Positions 26,717 to 35,956 are shown, counted from the stretch's first letter. The stretch is 64,000 nt of DNA from Actinomycetota bacterium (GCA_020161015.1 JAIUOT010000007.1:1-64000); one strand, 5' to 3'. Notes: generated by a model not told the origin, from the sequence alone. A program made the numbers and translations.

Positions 26717-27925
26717 CTAGCCCGTCACCACGGCCTGGAACTGGCGGTTGAACGCGGTCTCCTCCTCGGCCGTCAGGGCCCGGAAGGACTGCGTCCTCGC
26801 CATCACCGCGTCGCTGGGGAAGATCAGCTCGTTGTTGGCGATCTCCGGGTCCTTCTTGACCAGGATCTCCTTGGCCCCGGCGACCGGCGAGATGTAGTTC
26901 ACGTACTCGGTGACCTTCGCCATCACCTGCGGGTCGTAGTAGTAGTCGATCAGCCGCTCGGCGTTCTTCTTGTGCTTGGCGAGGTTCGGGATCACGAAGT
27001 TGTCGGAGAAGGTCGGGATGCCCTTCTCGCCGAGCGCGTACCCCAGCGCGGGGTTGTCCGCGCGCAGCTGCACGACGTCGCCGGTCCAGGCCACGCAGGC
27101 CGCCGTGTCGCCGGAGGCCAGCGGCTTGGTGTACTCGTTGCCGGTGAAGCCCTTGATCTGGCCGGAGTCCTTCGCCTCCTGGATCACGGCCAGCGCCGCG
27201 GTGAACTGCTCGGCGGTCACGGAGCCGAGGTTGACGCCCTGCTCGATCAGCACCAGGCCGACGGTGTCGCGCATCTCGGTGAGCATCGTCACCTTGCCCT
27301 TCAGGGCCGGGTCGTGGAGCAGCTGGTCGACCGTGGTGACCTTGCGCCCGCCGGTCGCCTTCGGGTTGTAGGCGATGCCGGTGAAGCCGATCTGCCAGGG
27401 CAGCGAGTAGACGCGTCCCTTGTCGAAGGCCACGTCCTTCAGCGACGGGTCGAGGTTCACCGCGTTCGGGATGTTCGCGTAGTCCAGCGGCTGGATGTAG
27501 CCGAGGCGGGCGAGCCGCGCGACCATCCAGTCGGTGCTCACCCAGGTGTCGCGCCCGGTGTCCTGTCCGCTCTCGAGTAGCGGGCGCACCTTGGCGAAGA
27601 ACTCGTCGTTGTCGTTGTAGTCCTCGGTGTAGGTGACGTCGATGCCCGTCTTCTTCGTGAAGGCCTCGATCGAGGGGTGCTTGCCGTTGTCGTCGACGTC
27701 GATGTACTCGGGCCAGTTCGACCACTTGACGATCTTCTCGGTGTCGGAGAGGTCCGGGGCGGCCTGCGGGGTCTTGCTGGCCGCGCCGGAGGCGCTGGGG
27801 TTACGGCCCGGGGAGCCACAGGCGGCCAGCAGTCCTGCTGCGGCGGTGCCGGCCAGGCCGGCGAGCGCGGCGCGGCGCGAGATCGCGGAGCGGGCGAAGG
27901 ACGCGAACGAGGGATCAGGTGACAT
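26717..27925 (-). CDS. potD: Spermidine/putrescine-binding lipoprotein PotD
   Basis: A 402-residue secreted binding protein. A twin-arginine-like segment ISRRAALAGLAGTAAAGLL precedes the lipobox LLAAC, so export by Tat and lipidation are likely. The periplasmic-binding domain begins IVKWSNWPEYIDVD and carries the polyamine-type WSNWPEYI motif. First gene of the operon. The ATG at 27925 has a GAGGAGCT ribosome-binding site 7-8 bases upstream. Which polyamine it prefers is not visible. Confidence 0.92.
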   Translation of the reverse strand: MSPDPSFASFARSAISRRAALAGLAGTAAAGLLAACGSPGRNPSASGAASKTPQAAPDLSDTEKIVKWSNWPEYIDVDDNGKHPSIEAFTKKTGIDVTYTEDYNDNDEFFAKVRPLLESGQDTGRDTWVSTDWMVARLARLGYIQPLDYANIPNAVNLDPSLKDVAFDKGRVYSLPWQIGFTGIAYNPKATGGRKVTTVDQLLHDPALKGKVTMLTEMRDTVGLVLIEQGVNLGSVTAEQFTAALAVIQEAKDSGQIKGFTGNEYTKPLASGDTAACVAWTGDVVQLRADNPALGYALGEKGIPTFSDNFVIPNLAKHKKNAERLIDYYYDPQVMAKVTEYVNYISPVAGAKEILVKKDPEIANNELIFPSDAVMARTQSFRALTAEEETAFNRQFQAVVTG

Positions 27926-28120
27926 TGCGGCGAGCTCCTCGGTAGTTGGGTCGGTGTCGGCGATGCTGCGGACGCGCACTCGGGCGGACGGCGGCGGACG
28001 CCGGCCACGGACCTGCGAGGTCTCGTACCATCCCGCCTCCTTGGATGAGCATCCTGCTGCCCTGCAGGCTAATCCGCAATTGTTTCGCAAGAGTTACCAC
28101 GGAAATCGTAGCCGCAGGGT

Positions 28121-28150
28121 TTGCAGACTTCGATAGTCGGAGTGCAGGAT
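28121..28150 (+). promoter_or_regulatory. Promoter of the Lrp-type regulator gene
   Basis: TTGCAG (28121-28126) and CAGGAT (28145-28150) are separated by 18 bases, and CAGGAT ends 6 bases before the ATG at 28157. The region upstream (28060-28120) is AT-rich for this genome and is a plausible place for Lrp binding and the divergent potD promoter. Confidence 0.5.
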
Positions 28151-28156
28151 CTACCC

Positions 28157-28660
28157 ATGGCACAGGTTGACCACGTCGAGCAGAGGCGGGAGCCCCCGCA
28201 ACGCTCGAGCATGCCGGTGGTGGACGCGATCGGGAAGCGGATCATCGAGCTGCTTCAGCAGGACGGCCGCAAGCCGTTCGTCAGCATCGCCGCGGAGGTC
28301 GGACTCTCGGAGGGGGCGGTCCGACAGCGCGTTCAGCGGCTCACGGAGTCGGGCGTGATGCAGATCGTCGCGGTCACCGACCCGCTCGTGGTCGGCTTCA
28401 CGCGGCAGGCGATGATCGGCATCAAGACCGCCGGCGACGCCGGCCCGATCGCCGACCGCCTGTGCGAACTCGCCGAGGTCGACTACGTCGTCACCACCGC
28501 CGGGAGCTTCGACCTGCTCGTCGAAGTGGTCTGCGAGGGGGACGCGGAGCTGCTCGAACTCCTGATGACCAGGATCCGCACGATCGAGGGCGTGATCGGC
28601 ACAGAGACGTTCGTCTACCTCAAACTCAACAAGCAGCACTACGACTGGGGAACCCGATGA
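28157..28660 (+). CDS. Lrp/AsnC-family transcriptional regulator
   Basis: A 167-residue Lrp-type regulator. An N-terminal winged helix (IGKRIIELLQQDGRK, SIAAEVGLSEGAVRQRVQRL) binds DNA, and a C-terminal RAM effector domain (GIKTAGDAGPIADRL, VTTAGSFDLLVEVVCEG) binds a small ligand. It is divergent from potD and overlaps the aminotransferase start by 4 bases (ATGA). It probably controls the polyamine locus in response to a polyamine or amino acid. The ATG at 28157 is supported by the -10 box 6 bases upstream; an ATG at 28211 is the alternative. Confidence 0.88.
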   Translation: MAQVDHVEQRREPPQRSSMPVVDAIGKRIIELLQQDGRKPFVSIAAEVGLSEGAVRQRVQRLTESGVMQIVAVTDPLVVGFTRQAMIGIKTAGDAGPIADRLCELAEVDYVVTTAGSFDLLVEVVCEGDAELLELLMTRIRTIEGVIGTETFVYLKLNKQHYDWGTR

Positions 28661-30060
28661 CGCAGACCACCCGCTCCGGCACGCCGCTGGCCCAGGCGGC
28701 GCAGTCGCACCTGTGGGGGCACTTCACCCGCCACTCGGTCTACGAGCCGGTGGAGGCCGGCGGGCGCGGTGCCGAGATGCCGGTCATCGTCCGCGGCCGC
28801 GGCCACCGGATCTGGGACGACCGCGGCCGGGAGTACTTCGACGGGCTCGCCGGGCTGTTCACCGTCCAGGTGGGCCACGGACGCACCGAACTGGCCGAGG
28901 CCGCGGCGAGGCAGGCATCCGAGCTCGCGTACTTCCCGCTGTGGAGCTACGGGCACCCGGCCGGGATCGAGCTGGCCGAGCGCCTGGCCGGCTACGCGCC
29001 CGGCGACCTCAACCGCGTGTTCTTCACCACCGGCGGCGGCGAGGCCGTCGAGTCGGCGTGGAAGCTCGCCAAGCAGTACTTCAAGCTCACCGGACGGCCC
29101 ACGAAGACCAAAGTGATCTCGCGCTCGATCGCGTACCACGGCACCCCGCACGGCGCCTTGTCGATCACCGGCATCCCCGCAGCGCGCGCCCCGTTCGAGC
29201 CGCTGGTGCCCGGCGCGTTCAAGGTGCCGAACACCGGCTTCTACCGGGCCCCGGAGCACCTTCGCGACGACGAGCACGCCTTCGGCCAGTGGGCGGCCGA
29301 ACGGATCGCGGAGGCGATCGAGTTCGAGGGGCCGGACACCGTCGCCGCGGTGTTCCTCGAGCCCGTCCAGAACTCCGGCGGCTGCTTCCCGCCGCCCCCG
29401 GGGTACTTCGAGCGTGTCCGCCAGATCTGTGACACCTACGACGTCCTGCTGGTCTCGGACGAGACGATCTGCGCGTTCGGCCGCATCGGCTCGATGTTCG
29501 CCTGTGACGACTTCGGCTACGTGCCCGACATCATCACCTGCGCCAAGGGCATGAGCAGCGGCTACTCCCCGATCGGGGCGATGATCGCCTCCGACCGGCT
29601 GTTCGAGCCGTTCCGCTCCGGCACCACGAGCTTCGCCCACGGCTACACCTTCGGCGGGCACCCGGTGTCGTCCGCGGTGGCGCTGGCCAACCTCGACATC
29701 ATGGAGCGCGAGGGACTGAACCAGCAGGTGGCCACGCTCGCCCCGTCCTTCCGTGCGGCGCTGGACGGGCTGCGGGACCTGCCCATCGTCGGCGACGTCC
29801 GGGGCGCGGGCTACTTCTACGGCATCGAACTGGTGAAGGACCGCGAGACCAGGGAGACCTTCGACGACGACGAGGCCGAGCGGCTCTTGCGCGGCTTCCT
29901 CTCGAAGGCGCTGTTCGACGCCGGCCTGTACTGCCGCGCCGACGACCGGGGCGACCCCGTCATCCAGCTCGCGCCGCCGCTGACCATCGGCGAGCCCGAG
30001 TTCGCCGAGATCGCCGGCATGCTCCGCTCGGTGCTGACCGAGGCCAGCGAGCTTCTCTAG
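28657..30060 (+). CDS. Class III aminotransferase, putrescine/omega-amino-acid--pyruvate type
   Basis: A 467-residue PLP aminotransferase. The start QSHLWGHFTRHSVYE, the PLP lysine in ITCAKGMSSGYSPIGA and the aspartate in LLVSDETICAFGRIG match the putrescine--pyruvate (SpuC-like) and omega-amino-acid--pyruvate group. With PotABCD, GabT and GabD beside it, conversion of putrescine to 4-aminobutanal is the best inference. The start overlaps the Lrp gene. The stop codon TAG (30058-30060) lies inside the 6-base target duplication of the adjacent IS481 element, so the insertion left the protein intact. Confidence 0.88.
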   Translation: MTQTTRSGTPLAQAAQSHLWGHFTRHSVYEPVEAGGRGAEMPVIVRGRGHRIWDDRGREYFDGLAGLFTVQVGHGRTELAEAAARQASELAYFPLWSYGHPAGIELAERLAGYAPGDLNRVFFTTGGGEAVESAWKLAKQYFKLTGRPTKTKVISRSIAYHGTPHGALSITGIPAARAPFEPLVPGAFKVPNTGFYRAPEHLRDDEHAFGQWAAERIAEAIEFEGPDTVAAVFLEPVQNSGGCFPPPPGYFERVRQICDTYDVLLVSDETICAFGRIGSMFACDDFGYVPDIITCAKGMSSGYSPIGAMIASDRLFEPFRSGTTSFAHGYTFGGHPVSSAVALANLDIMEREGLNQQVATLAPSFRAALDGLRDLPIVGDVRGAGYFYGIELVKDRETRETFDDDEAERLLRGFLSKALFDAGLYCRADDRGDPVIQLAPPLTIGEPEFAEIAGMLRSVLTEASELL

Positions 30061-30061
30061 C
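30056..30061 (+). repeat. Left 6-base target duplication of the IS481-family element
   Basis: TCTAGC, identical to the right copy at 31182-31187. It fits the NCTAGN target consensus known for IS481. It contains the aminotransferase stop codon. Confidence 0.85.
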
Positions 30062-31181
30062 TGTGATGTCCGGGCACGTTGGTCGAGATCGTGTGACGAC
30101 ACGATCTGAGGTTGGGGGTGGGTGAAGGCCTCCCGGTGTGGAGTGGAGCTGTCTAGGAACCGCTTCACGACCAAGGAGGCCTTCATGTCCCACGCTAATG
30201 CTGCGTTGACTCCGCGTGCCCGGTTGAGGCTGGCGCTTCTTATCGTCGATCACGGTTGGCCGGCGGCGCGGGCCGCTGAACGCTACGACGTGTCGTGGAA
30301 GACCGCGGTGAAATGGGCTGACCGGTACCGCGCTGAGGGTCCGGCAGGGATGTCGGATCGGTCGTCTCGGCCGCACCATCAGCCGAACCGGACACCGCAG
30401 CCGATGGTCCGCAAGATCGTCCACCTGCGCTGGAAGCAGCGACTCGGGCCGGTCGAGATCGCCGATCGGCTCGGTATGGCGGCCTCGACCGTGCATGCGG
30501 TCCTGGTGCGGTGCCGGTTGAACCGGCTCAGCCATGTCGACCGGGCCACCGGTGAACCGATCCGGCGCTTCGAGCACCCCCACCCCGGTGATCTGATCCA
30601 TGTCGATGTGAAGAAGCTCGGCAAAGTCCCTGATGGTGGCGGCTGGCGCTACGTCGGCCGGCGACAGGGCGAGAAGAACCGGTCAGCGACCGTGGCGCTC
30701 AACGGCACTCCACGCAACAAGCATCGGAACCCGGTGATCGGCACCTGTTACCTGCACACCGTGATCGATGACTATTCCCGGGTCGCCTACGTCGAAGCCC
30801 ATGACGACGAGACCAAGGAGACCGCGACCCAGGTGCTGCGCAACGCCGTCGCCTGGTTCGCCGCACGCGGCGTCGCCGTCCAACGGGTCCTGTCCGACAA
30901 CGGCAGCTGCTACAAGTCCCACCTGTGGCACCAGACCTGCACCGACCTCGGCATCACACCGAAGAAGACCCGGCCCTACCGGCCACAGACCAACGGCAAG
31001 ATCGAACGTTTCCACCGCACCCTGGCCGAGGACTGGGCATTCAAGAAGCTCTACAACTCCGAATCAGCCCGGCTCGCCGCGCTACCCGCCTGGATCCACG
31101 AATACAATCACCACCGGCCCCACTCAGCACTCGGGAAAGCCGCACCCATCACCAGACTGGACAACCTGGCTGGACATCACA
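30062..31181 (+). mobile_element. IS481-family insertion sequence, intact, 1120 bp
   Basis: The ends are terminal inverted repeats: the left begins TGTGATGTCC at 30062 and the right ends GGACATCACA at 31181, 17 of 21 positions matching. Both flanks are the same 6 bases, TCTAGC. One transposase gene fills the element. It lies between the aminotransferase and phoH genes, which would have been convergent and only 9 bases apart before insertion. The perfect duplication and intact gene suggest a recent event. Confidence 0.9.
30087..30106. promoter_or_regulatory. Hairpin in the IS leader
   Basis: GATCGTGT and ACACGATC form perfect 8-base arms around GACG, just inside the left end and before the transposase. 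Such leader hairpins can block readthrough expression; that role here is inference. Confidence 0.4.
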
Positions 31182-31186
31182 TCTAG
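30185..31186 (+). CDS. IS481-family transposase
   Basis: A 333-residue DDE transposase. An N-terminal homeodomain-like helix-turn-helix (residues about 10-80) is followed by an rve integrase core. The catalytic triad is D141 (HVDVKKLG), D238 (LSDNGSC) and E274 (TNGKIERFHR), with 35 residues between the last two, the classic DD35E spacing. The stop codon TAG (31184-31186) is outside the element, in the right target duplication: the element supplies only the first base of the last codon (ATC) and the host target supplies TC-TAG. An ATG at 30185 with an AAGGAGG ribosome-binding site is the start. Confidence 0.93.
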   Translation: MSHANAALTPRARLRLALLIVDHGWPAARAAERYDVSWKTAVKWADRYRAEGPAGMSDRSSRPHHQPNRTPQPMVRKIVHLRWKQRLGPVEIADRLGMAASTVHAVLVRCRLNRLSHVDRATGEPIRRFEHPHPGDLIHVDVKKLGKVPDGGGWRYVGRRQGEKNRSATVALNGTPRNKHRNPVIGTCYLHTVIDDYSRVAYVEAHDDETKETATQVLRNAVAWFAARGVAVQRVLSDNGSCYKSHLWHQTCTDLGITPKKTRPYRPQTNGKIERFHRTLAEDWAFKKLYNSESARLAALPAWIHEYNHHRPHSALGKAAPITRLDNLAGHHI

Positions 31187-31187
31187 C
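31182..31187 (+). repeat. Right 6-base target duplication of the IS481-family element
   Basis: TCTAGC, copy of 30056-30061. It supplies the stop codon of the transposase. Confidence 0.85.
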
Positions 31188-31195
31188 GGGACGGC

Positions 31196-32530
31196 CTAGA
31201 TCCCGACGTCCTCCAGCATCTCGGTCACCAGGGCGGCGATCGGAGAACGCTCGGAGCGGGTCAGGGTGACGTGGGCGAACAGCGGGTGGCCCTTGAGCCG
31301 CTCCACCACGGCCACCACCCCGTCGTGCCGGCCCACGCGCAGGTTGTCGCGCTGGGCGACGTCGTGGGTGAGGACGACCCGCGAGTTCTGTCCGATCCGC
31401 GACAGCACGGTGAGCAGCACGTTGCGCTCCAGTGACTGCGCCTCGTCGACGATCACGAAGGCGTCGTGCAGCGAGCGACCGCGGATGTGGGTGAGCGGGA
31501 GGACCTCGATCAGGTCCTGCGCCAGCACCTCGTCGATCACGTTCTTGCTGGTCACCGAGCCCAGCGTGTCGAACACCGCCTGGCCCCAGGGCGACATCTT
31601 CTCGTTCTCGCTGCCGGGCAGGTAGCCGAGTTCCTGCCCGCCCACCGCGTACAGCGGACGGAACACGATCACTTTCGCGTACTGCCGCCGCTCGAGGACG
31701 GCCTCCAGCCCCGCGCAGAGGGCGAGCGCCGACTTGCCGGTACCCGCCCGCCCGCCGAGGGAGACGATGCCGATGTCGGGGTCGAGCAGGAGGTCGAGGG
31801 CCACCCGCTGCTCCGCGGAGCGGCCGTGGAGGCCGAACGCCTCCCGGTCGCGGACCAGGCGGACCGCACCGTCCGGCAGCACCCGGCCCAGCGCGGAAGA
31901 GCTGGCCCCGTGCAGCACGACGCCGGTGTGGCAGGGCAGGTCGACCGCCTCGGCGACGACCGCGGAGCCCTCGGCGTAGAGGCGCTCGATGGTGGCCGTC
32001 GGCACGTCGACCTCCGCCATCCCGGTCCACCCGGAATCGGGCGTGATCTCGTGCCGGTACTCCTCGGCCGGGAGGCCGACGGCCGAGGCCTTCACCCGCA
32101 TCGGCAGGTCCTTGCTGACCAGGACGACGTCGTGGCCCTCGGCGCGGAAGTTGAGCGCGACGGCGAGGATGCGGGAGTCGTTGTCGCCCAGGCGGAAGCC
32201 CGGCGGGAGCACCTCGGTGTCGGTGTGGTTGAGCTCGACCCGGACGGTGCCCTCGGCCTCGTTGACCGGGATCGGCGCATCGAGGCCTCCGTAGCGCACC
32301 CGCAGGTCGTCGAGGTAGCGCAGCGCGGTGCGCGCGAAGTACCCGAGCTCGGGGTGGTGGCGCTTGGCCTCCAGTTCGGTGATGACGACCACCGGGACCA
32401 CGACGCTGTGCTCGGCGAAGTTCCGCAGGGCGTGCGGGTCGCTCAGCAGCACGGAGGTGTCCAGAACGTAGGTCTTCAGCGCCAGAGCGGTGTCACGGGT
32501 CCCGGAGAAGGCGGTCCTGGTCGATGGCAT
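31196..32530 (-). CDS. phoH2: PhoH2-type PIN-PhoH protein (RNA helicase/ribonuclease)
   Basis: A 444-residue fusion. The N-terminal PIN domain ([20 protein letters not shown]) holds acidic RNase residues, and [14 protein letters not shown] completes it. The C-terminal PhoH ATPase has Walker [16 protein letters not shown] and Walker B FVIVDEAQ. Mycobacterial PhoH2 unwinds and cleaves RNA. Its stop is only 9 bases from the IS target duplication. The start at 32530 is ATG; a start nearer the PIN domain (ALKTYVLD) is possible. Confidence 0.92.
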   Translation of the reverse strand: MPSTRTAFSGTRDTALALKTYVLDTSVLLSDPHALRNFAEHSVVVPVVVITELEAKRHHPELGYFARTALRYLDDLRVRYGGLDAPIPVNEAEGTVRVELNHTDTEVLPPGFRLGDNDSRILAVALNFRAEGHDVVLVSKDLPMRVKASAVGLPAEEYRHEITPDSGWTGMAEVDVPTATIERLYAEGSAVVAEAVDLPCHTGVVLHGASSSALGRVLPDGAVRLVRDREAFGLHGRSAEQRVALDLLLDPDIGIVSLGGRAGTGKSALALCAGLEAVLERRQYAKVIVFRPLYAVGGQELGYLPGSENEKMSPWGQAVFDTLGSVTSKNVIDEVLAQDLIEVLPLTHIRGRSLHDAFVIVDEAQSLERNVLLTVLSRIGQNSRVVLTHDVAQRDNLRVGRHDGVVAVVERLKGHPLFAHVTLTRSERSPIAALVTEMLEDVGI

Positions 32531-32781
32531 GTCGATCCCTTGTCCGAGCCGGATCGCCGCCCGTCCGGCTCAACCTGGTGGTCAGCCGAGGGGACGGGGT
32601 CCGGGGGCGGGCCCGCGGGTCACGCTGTGCAGCATGGTGCCTCTCGTCCGGACGGATGGGGCACCCGCCCGTGCCACGAGAGTAAGCCCGCCGCCACGAC
32701 CACCCGCGTCCCGACACGCCGCGCGCGGGGTGCGTTCACCCGACCGTCACACAGCACCTCCGCGGCGCCCGCCGACCGCCC

Positions 32782-32787
32782 TAGACT
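32782..32787 (+). promoter_or_regulatory. Leaderless -10 box for the GH31 gene
   Basis: TAGACT ends 6 bases before the ATG at 32794, which favours that ATG over the GTG at 32791. The rest of the 263-base gap after phoH showed no other clear signals. Confidence 0.5.
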
Positions 32788-32793
32788 CCGGTG

Positions 32794-35145
32794 ATGGGCC
32801 GACTTCCCGCACACCTCACCATCGCCACCACCCCGCTGGCCGCGCCGTCGGCGCAGGTGGTCGGCGACCACTACCGGATCACGGTGCTCACCCCCCGGCT
32901 GCTGCGGCTGGAGTACTCCCCCACCGGCAGGTTCGAGGACCGCGCCACCCAGATGGTGCTCAACCGGGCGTTCGAGCCGGCCGGCTTCCGCGTCGAGCGG
33001 GACGCGAACGGGATCCACCTGTTCACCGACGCCCTCGTGCTCGACTACGACGAGCGCCCGTTCTCGGCGTCGGGGCTCCGGGTCCGGCTGGCCGGCGCCC
33101 ACGGCTACCACAGCGAGTGGCGCCACGGCGCCCGGTTCACGCCGAGCCCCTGGCAGCAGGGGAACCTCGGCGGCACCGCGCGCACCCTCGACGGCGTGGA
33201 CGGGGCGCTGCCGCTGGAGGACGGGCTGGTGTCCACCACCGGCTACGCGGTGCTGGAGGACACGACGCTCGCGCTCGAGGAGTGGGTGGAGCCGCGGATC
33301 GAGGGCAACACCGACCTGTACTACTTCGGCCACGGCCACGACGCCGCCGGGGCCGTCCGCGACTTCTACCGGCTCACCGGGCCGCAGCCGCTGCTGCCGC
33401 GCTGGGCCCTGGGCAACTGGTGGAGCCGGTACTACGCCTACTCCGCGCAGGAGTACCGGGCGCTCGTGGAGCGCTTCGAGCAGGAGCACCTGCCGTTCAG
33501 CGTTGCGGTGGTCGACATGGACTGGCACTGGGTGGACGTCGACCCGTCCTACGGCCACGGCTGGACCGGCTACTCCTGGAACACCGACCTGTTCCCCGAC
33601 CCTCGCGGCTTCCTCTCCTGGCTGCACGAGCACGGGCTGCGGGTCTCGCTCAACCTGCACCCCGCGGACGGCGTCCGCGCCTACGAGGACCGCTACCCGC
33701 AGCTGGCCCGGCGGCTGGGCATCGACCCGGAGAGCCGGCGGGCGATCGACTTCGACGCCGCCGACCCCGGCTTCCTTGTGGCCTACCTCGAGGAGGTGCT
33801 CCACCCGCTGGAGGCCGAAGGGGTCGACTTCTGGTGGCTGGACTGGCAGCAGGGCCCGCACTCGACAATGCCGGGCCTGGACCCGCTGTGGATGCTGAAC
33901 CACATCCACCACCTCGACTCCGCGAGGGACGGGCGGCGTCCGCTCACCTTCTCCCGCTACGCCGGGCCCGGCTCGCACCGGTACCCGGTGGGCTTCTCCG
34001 GCGACACGATCACCACCTGGGAGAGCCTCGACTTCCAGCCGTACTTCACTGCCACGGCCGCCAACATCGGCTACGGGTGGTGGAGCCACGACATCGGCGG
34101 CCACGCCTTCGGCTACCGCGACGACGAGCTGGCCACGCGGTGGTTCCAGCTCGGGGTGTTCTCGCCGGTCAACCGCCTGCACTCCACCAACGACCTGTTC
34201 GCGGGCAAGGAGCCGTGGAAGTACTCCGCGCCGGCCCGGGCGGCGATGGGCGAGGCGCTCCGGCTGCGGCACCGGCTGGTGCCCTACCTGTTCACGATGG
34301 CCGAGCGCGCGCACTCGGCCGGCGAGCCGCTGGTCCGCCCGCTCTACCACCTGGACCCGCGGCCGGAGGCCGTGGCGTCGCGCAACACCTTCGCCTTCGG
34401 CAGCGAGCTGCTGGTGGCCCCGATCACGTCCCCGGCCGACCGCAGCACGCTGCTCGGGCGGGTCTCCACCTGGCTCCCGGCCGGGGAGTGGACGGACTTC
34501 TTCACCGGCGTCCGCTACAGCGGGGGGCGCACGGTCACCCTGCACCGGCCGCTGGAGGGGTACCCGGTGCTGGCCAGGGCCGGCGGGATCGTCCCGCTCA
34601 CCTGGCCGGGCGAGTACGGGACGCAGAACCCCGCCGCGCTCGAGGTGCACGTCTTCGCGGGCGCGGACGGCCGGCTGGCTCTCTACGAGGACGACGACGC
34701 CGCCGTGCCCCGGGCGGTCACCACCGTGATCACGTGGGACGAGGCGACCGGCGACCTGCGGATCGCGCCGGGGTCCGGGGCGCTGGACGTCGTCCCGGCG
34801 ACGCGGCGCTTCCGCGTGGTGCTGCACGGGCTCGACGACGTGGACGCCGCACTGCCCGACGGCGCCCACGAGAGCGCCGCGGCCGGACCGCTCACCGTCG
34901 AGCTGGACGTGGTGACCTCCGACGGCGCGTCGGTCAGGTTCAGCGGGCGGCGGTCGGACAACCGGGCGGAGTCACGCCTGCACGACCTGCTCAACGCCGC
35001 CCAGGTGGAGTACCGCACGAAGGAGGCCGTGTGGCGCGTCCTGCAGTCCACCTCCGGACTGCGGCGCGTCGCGGCGATCGAGGGCCTGGGGCTTCCGGAC
35101 GCGCTGCGCTCCGCGGTCTGCGAGCTTCTGCTGGCCGACGCCTGA
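32794..35145 (+). CDS. GH31 family glycoside hydrolase (alpha-glucosidase-like)
   Basis: A 783-residue GH31 enzyme. An N-terminal beta-sandwich (to about residue 190) leads to the catalytic barrel: the nucleophile is Asp350 in FWWLDWQQGP and the acid/base Asp433 in WWSHDIGGH. AVVDMDWHWVD and the C-terminal beta domains fit the family. No signal peptide, so it is cytosolic. The last 60 or so residues (LHDLLNAAQVEYRTKEAVWR) form a helical extension that is not part of the standard fold. The exact alpha-glycoside is unknown; no sugar transporter is adjacent. Confidence 0.9.
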   Translation: MGRLPAHLTIATTPLAAPSAQVVGDHYRITVLTPRLLRLEYSPTGRFEDRATQMVLNRAFEPAGFRVERDANGIHLFTDALVLDYDERPFSASGLRVRLAGAHGYHSEWRHGARFTPSPWQQGNLGGTARTLDGVDGALPLEDGLVSTTGYAVLEDTTLALEEWVEPRIEGNTDLYYFGHGHDAAGAVRDFYRLTGPQPLLPRWALGNWWSRYYAYSAQEYRALVERFEQEHLPFSVAVVDMDWHWVDVDPSYGHGWTGYSWNTDLFPDPRGFLSWLHEHGLRVSLNLHPADGVRAYEDRYPQLARRLGIDPESRRAIDFDAADPGFLVAYLEEVLHPLEAEGVDFWWLDWQQGPHSTMPGLDPLWMLNHIHHLDSARDGRRPLTFSRYAGPGSHRYPVGFSGDTITTWESLDFQPYFTATAANIGYGWWSHDIGGHAFGYRDDELATRWFQLGVFSPVNRLHSTNDLFAGKEPWKYSAPARAAMGEALRLRHRLVPYLFTMAERAHSAGEPLVRPLYHLDPRPEAVASRNTFAFGSELLVAPITSPADRSTLLGRVSTWLPAGEWTDFFTGVRYSGGRTVTLHRPLEGYPVLARAGGIVPLTWPGEYGTQNPAALEVHVFAGADGRLALYEDDDAAVPRAVTTVITWDEATGDLRIAPGSGALDVVPATRRFRVVLHGLDDVDAALPDGAHESAAAGPLTVELDVVTSDGASVRFSGRRSDNRAESRLHDLLNAAQVEYRTKEAVWRVLQSTSGLRRVAAIEGLGLPDALRSAVCELLLADA

Positions 35146-35146
35146 G

Positions 35147-35950
35147 CTATCGGCCGTAGCGGCGCTCGCGCTGGGCGTAGGAGCGCAGCGCCCGGATGAA
35201 GTCGACCTTGCGGAAGTCCGGCCACAGGGCCTCGCAGAAGTAGAACTCCGAGTGCGCCGACTGCCAGATCAGGAAGCCGGACATGCGCTGCTCCCCGGAC
35301 GTGCGGATGATCAGGTCGGGGTCGGGCTGGCCCGCGGTGTAGAGGTGGTCGGCGATGTGGTCGATCTCCAGGGTCTCCGCGAGCTCCTCCAGCCGGGTGC
35401 CCTTGGTCGCCTCGCTGGCCAGCAGCGAGCGGACGGCGTCCCGCAGCTCGTGGCGTCCGCCGTAGGCGATCGCGACGTTGACGTGGGTGCCGGTGTGGCC
35501 GGAGGAGGCCTGCTCGGCGTCCCGCAGCCGGCCCGCCATGTCGTCGGGCAGCAGTGCCGGGTCGCCGACCACCTGCACGCGGTAGCTCGCGGCGAGGTCG
35601 GTGACGAGCCGCTCGATCACGCGCAGCAGCGGGGCCACCTCCTCCGCACTGGAGCGGGTGAGGTTGTCGGTGGACAGGACCCAGAGAGTGACCACCCCGA
35701 TGCCGAGGTCGGCGCACCAGTCGACGAACTCCTTCAGCTTGTCGGCGCCGGCCTGGTAGCCCACGACGAGCGGGCTGTCGGGGGCGTTGGTGCGGGCCCA
35801 GCGGCGGTTCCCGTCCGCGAGCACCGCGACGTGGCGCGGCAGCGCCGAGCGATCGAGCTGGGCGAGCAGCTGGGTCTCGTAGGCGGAGTACAGGAACCCC
35901 AGCGGCTCGAGGCGGTTCACCGCTTCGCGTATCCGGAGGCCCCACGCCAT
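35147..35950 (-). CDS. uppS: Short-chain cis-isoprenyl diphosphate synthase (Rv1086-like)
   Basis: A 267-residue cis-prenyltransferase. The substrate loop is ADGNRRWAR, the variant of DGNGRWA seen in mycobacterial Rv1086, which makes Z,E-farnesyl diphosphate; the C-terminal LIIRTSGEQRMSGFLIWQ and FRKVDFIRALRSYAQRERR match. Synteny with the hemolysin III gene supports the Rv1086-like assignment; chain length cannot be proved. The ATG is 6 bases after a TAGGGT -10. Convergent with the GH31 gene, one base apart. Confidence 0.9.
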   Translation of the reverse strand: MAWGLRIREAVNRLEPLGFLYSAYETQLLAQLDRSALPRHVAVLADGNRRWARTNAPDSPLVVGYQAGADKLKEFVDWCADLGIGVVTLWVLSTDNLTRSSAEEVAPLLRVIERLVTDLAASYRVQVVGDPALLPDDMAGRLRDAEQASSGHTGTHVNVAIAYGGRHELRDAVRSLLASEATKGTRLEELAETLEIDHIADHLYTAGQPDPDLIIRTSGEQRMSGFLIWQSAHSEFYFCEALWPDFRKVDFIRALRSYAQRERRYGR

Positions 35951-35956
35951 AGCTGC

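Noticed and set aside
32620-34869. 749-codon open frame on the minus strand
   Set aside because: Antisense shadow of the GH31 gene.
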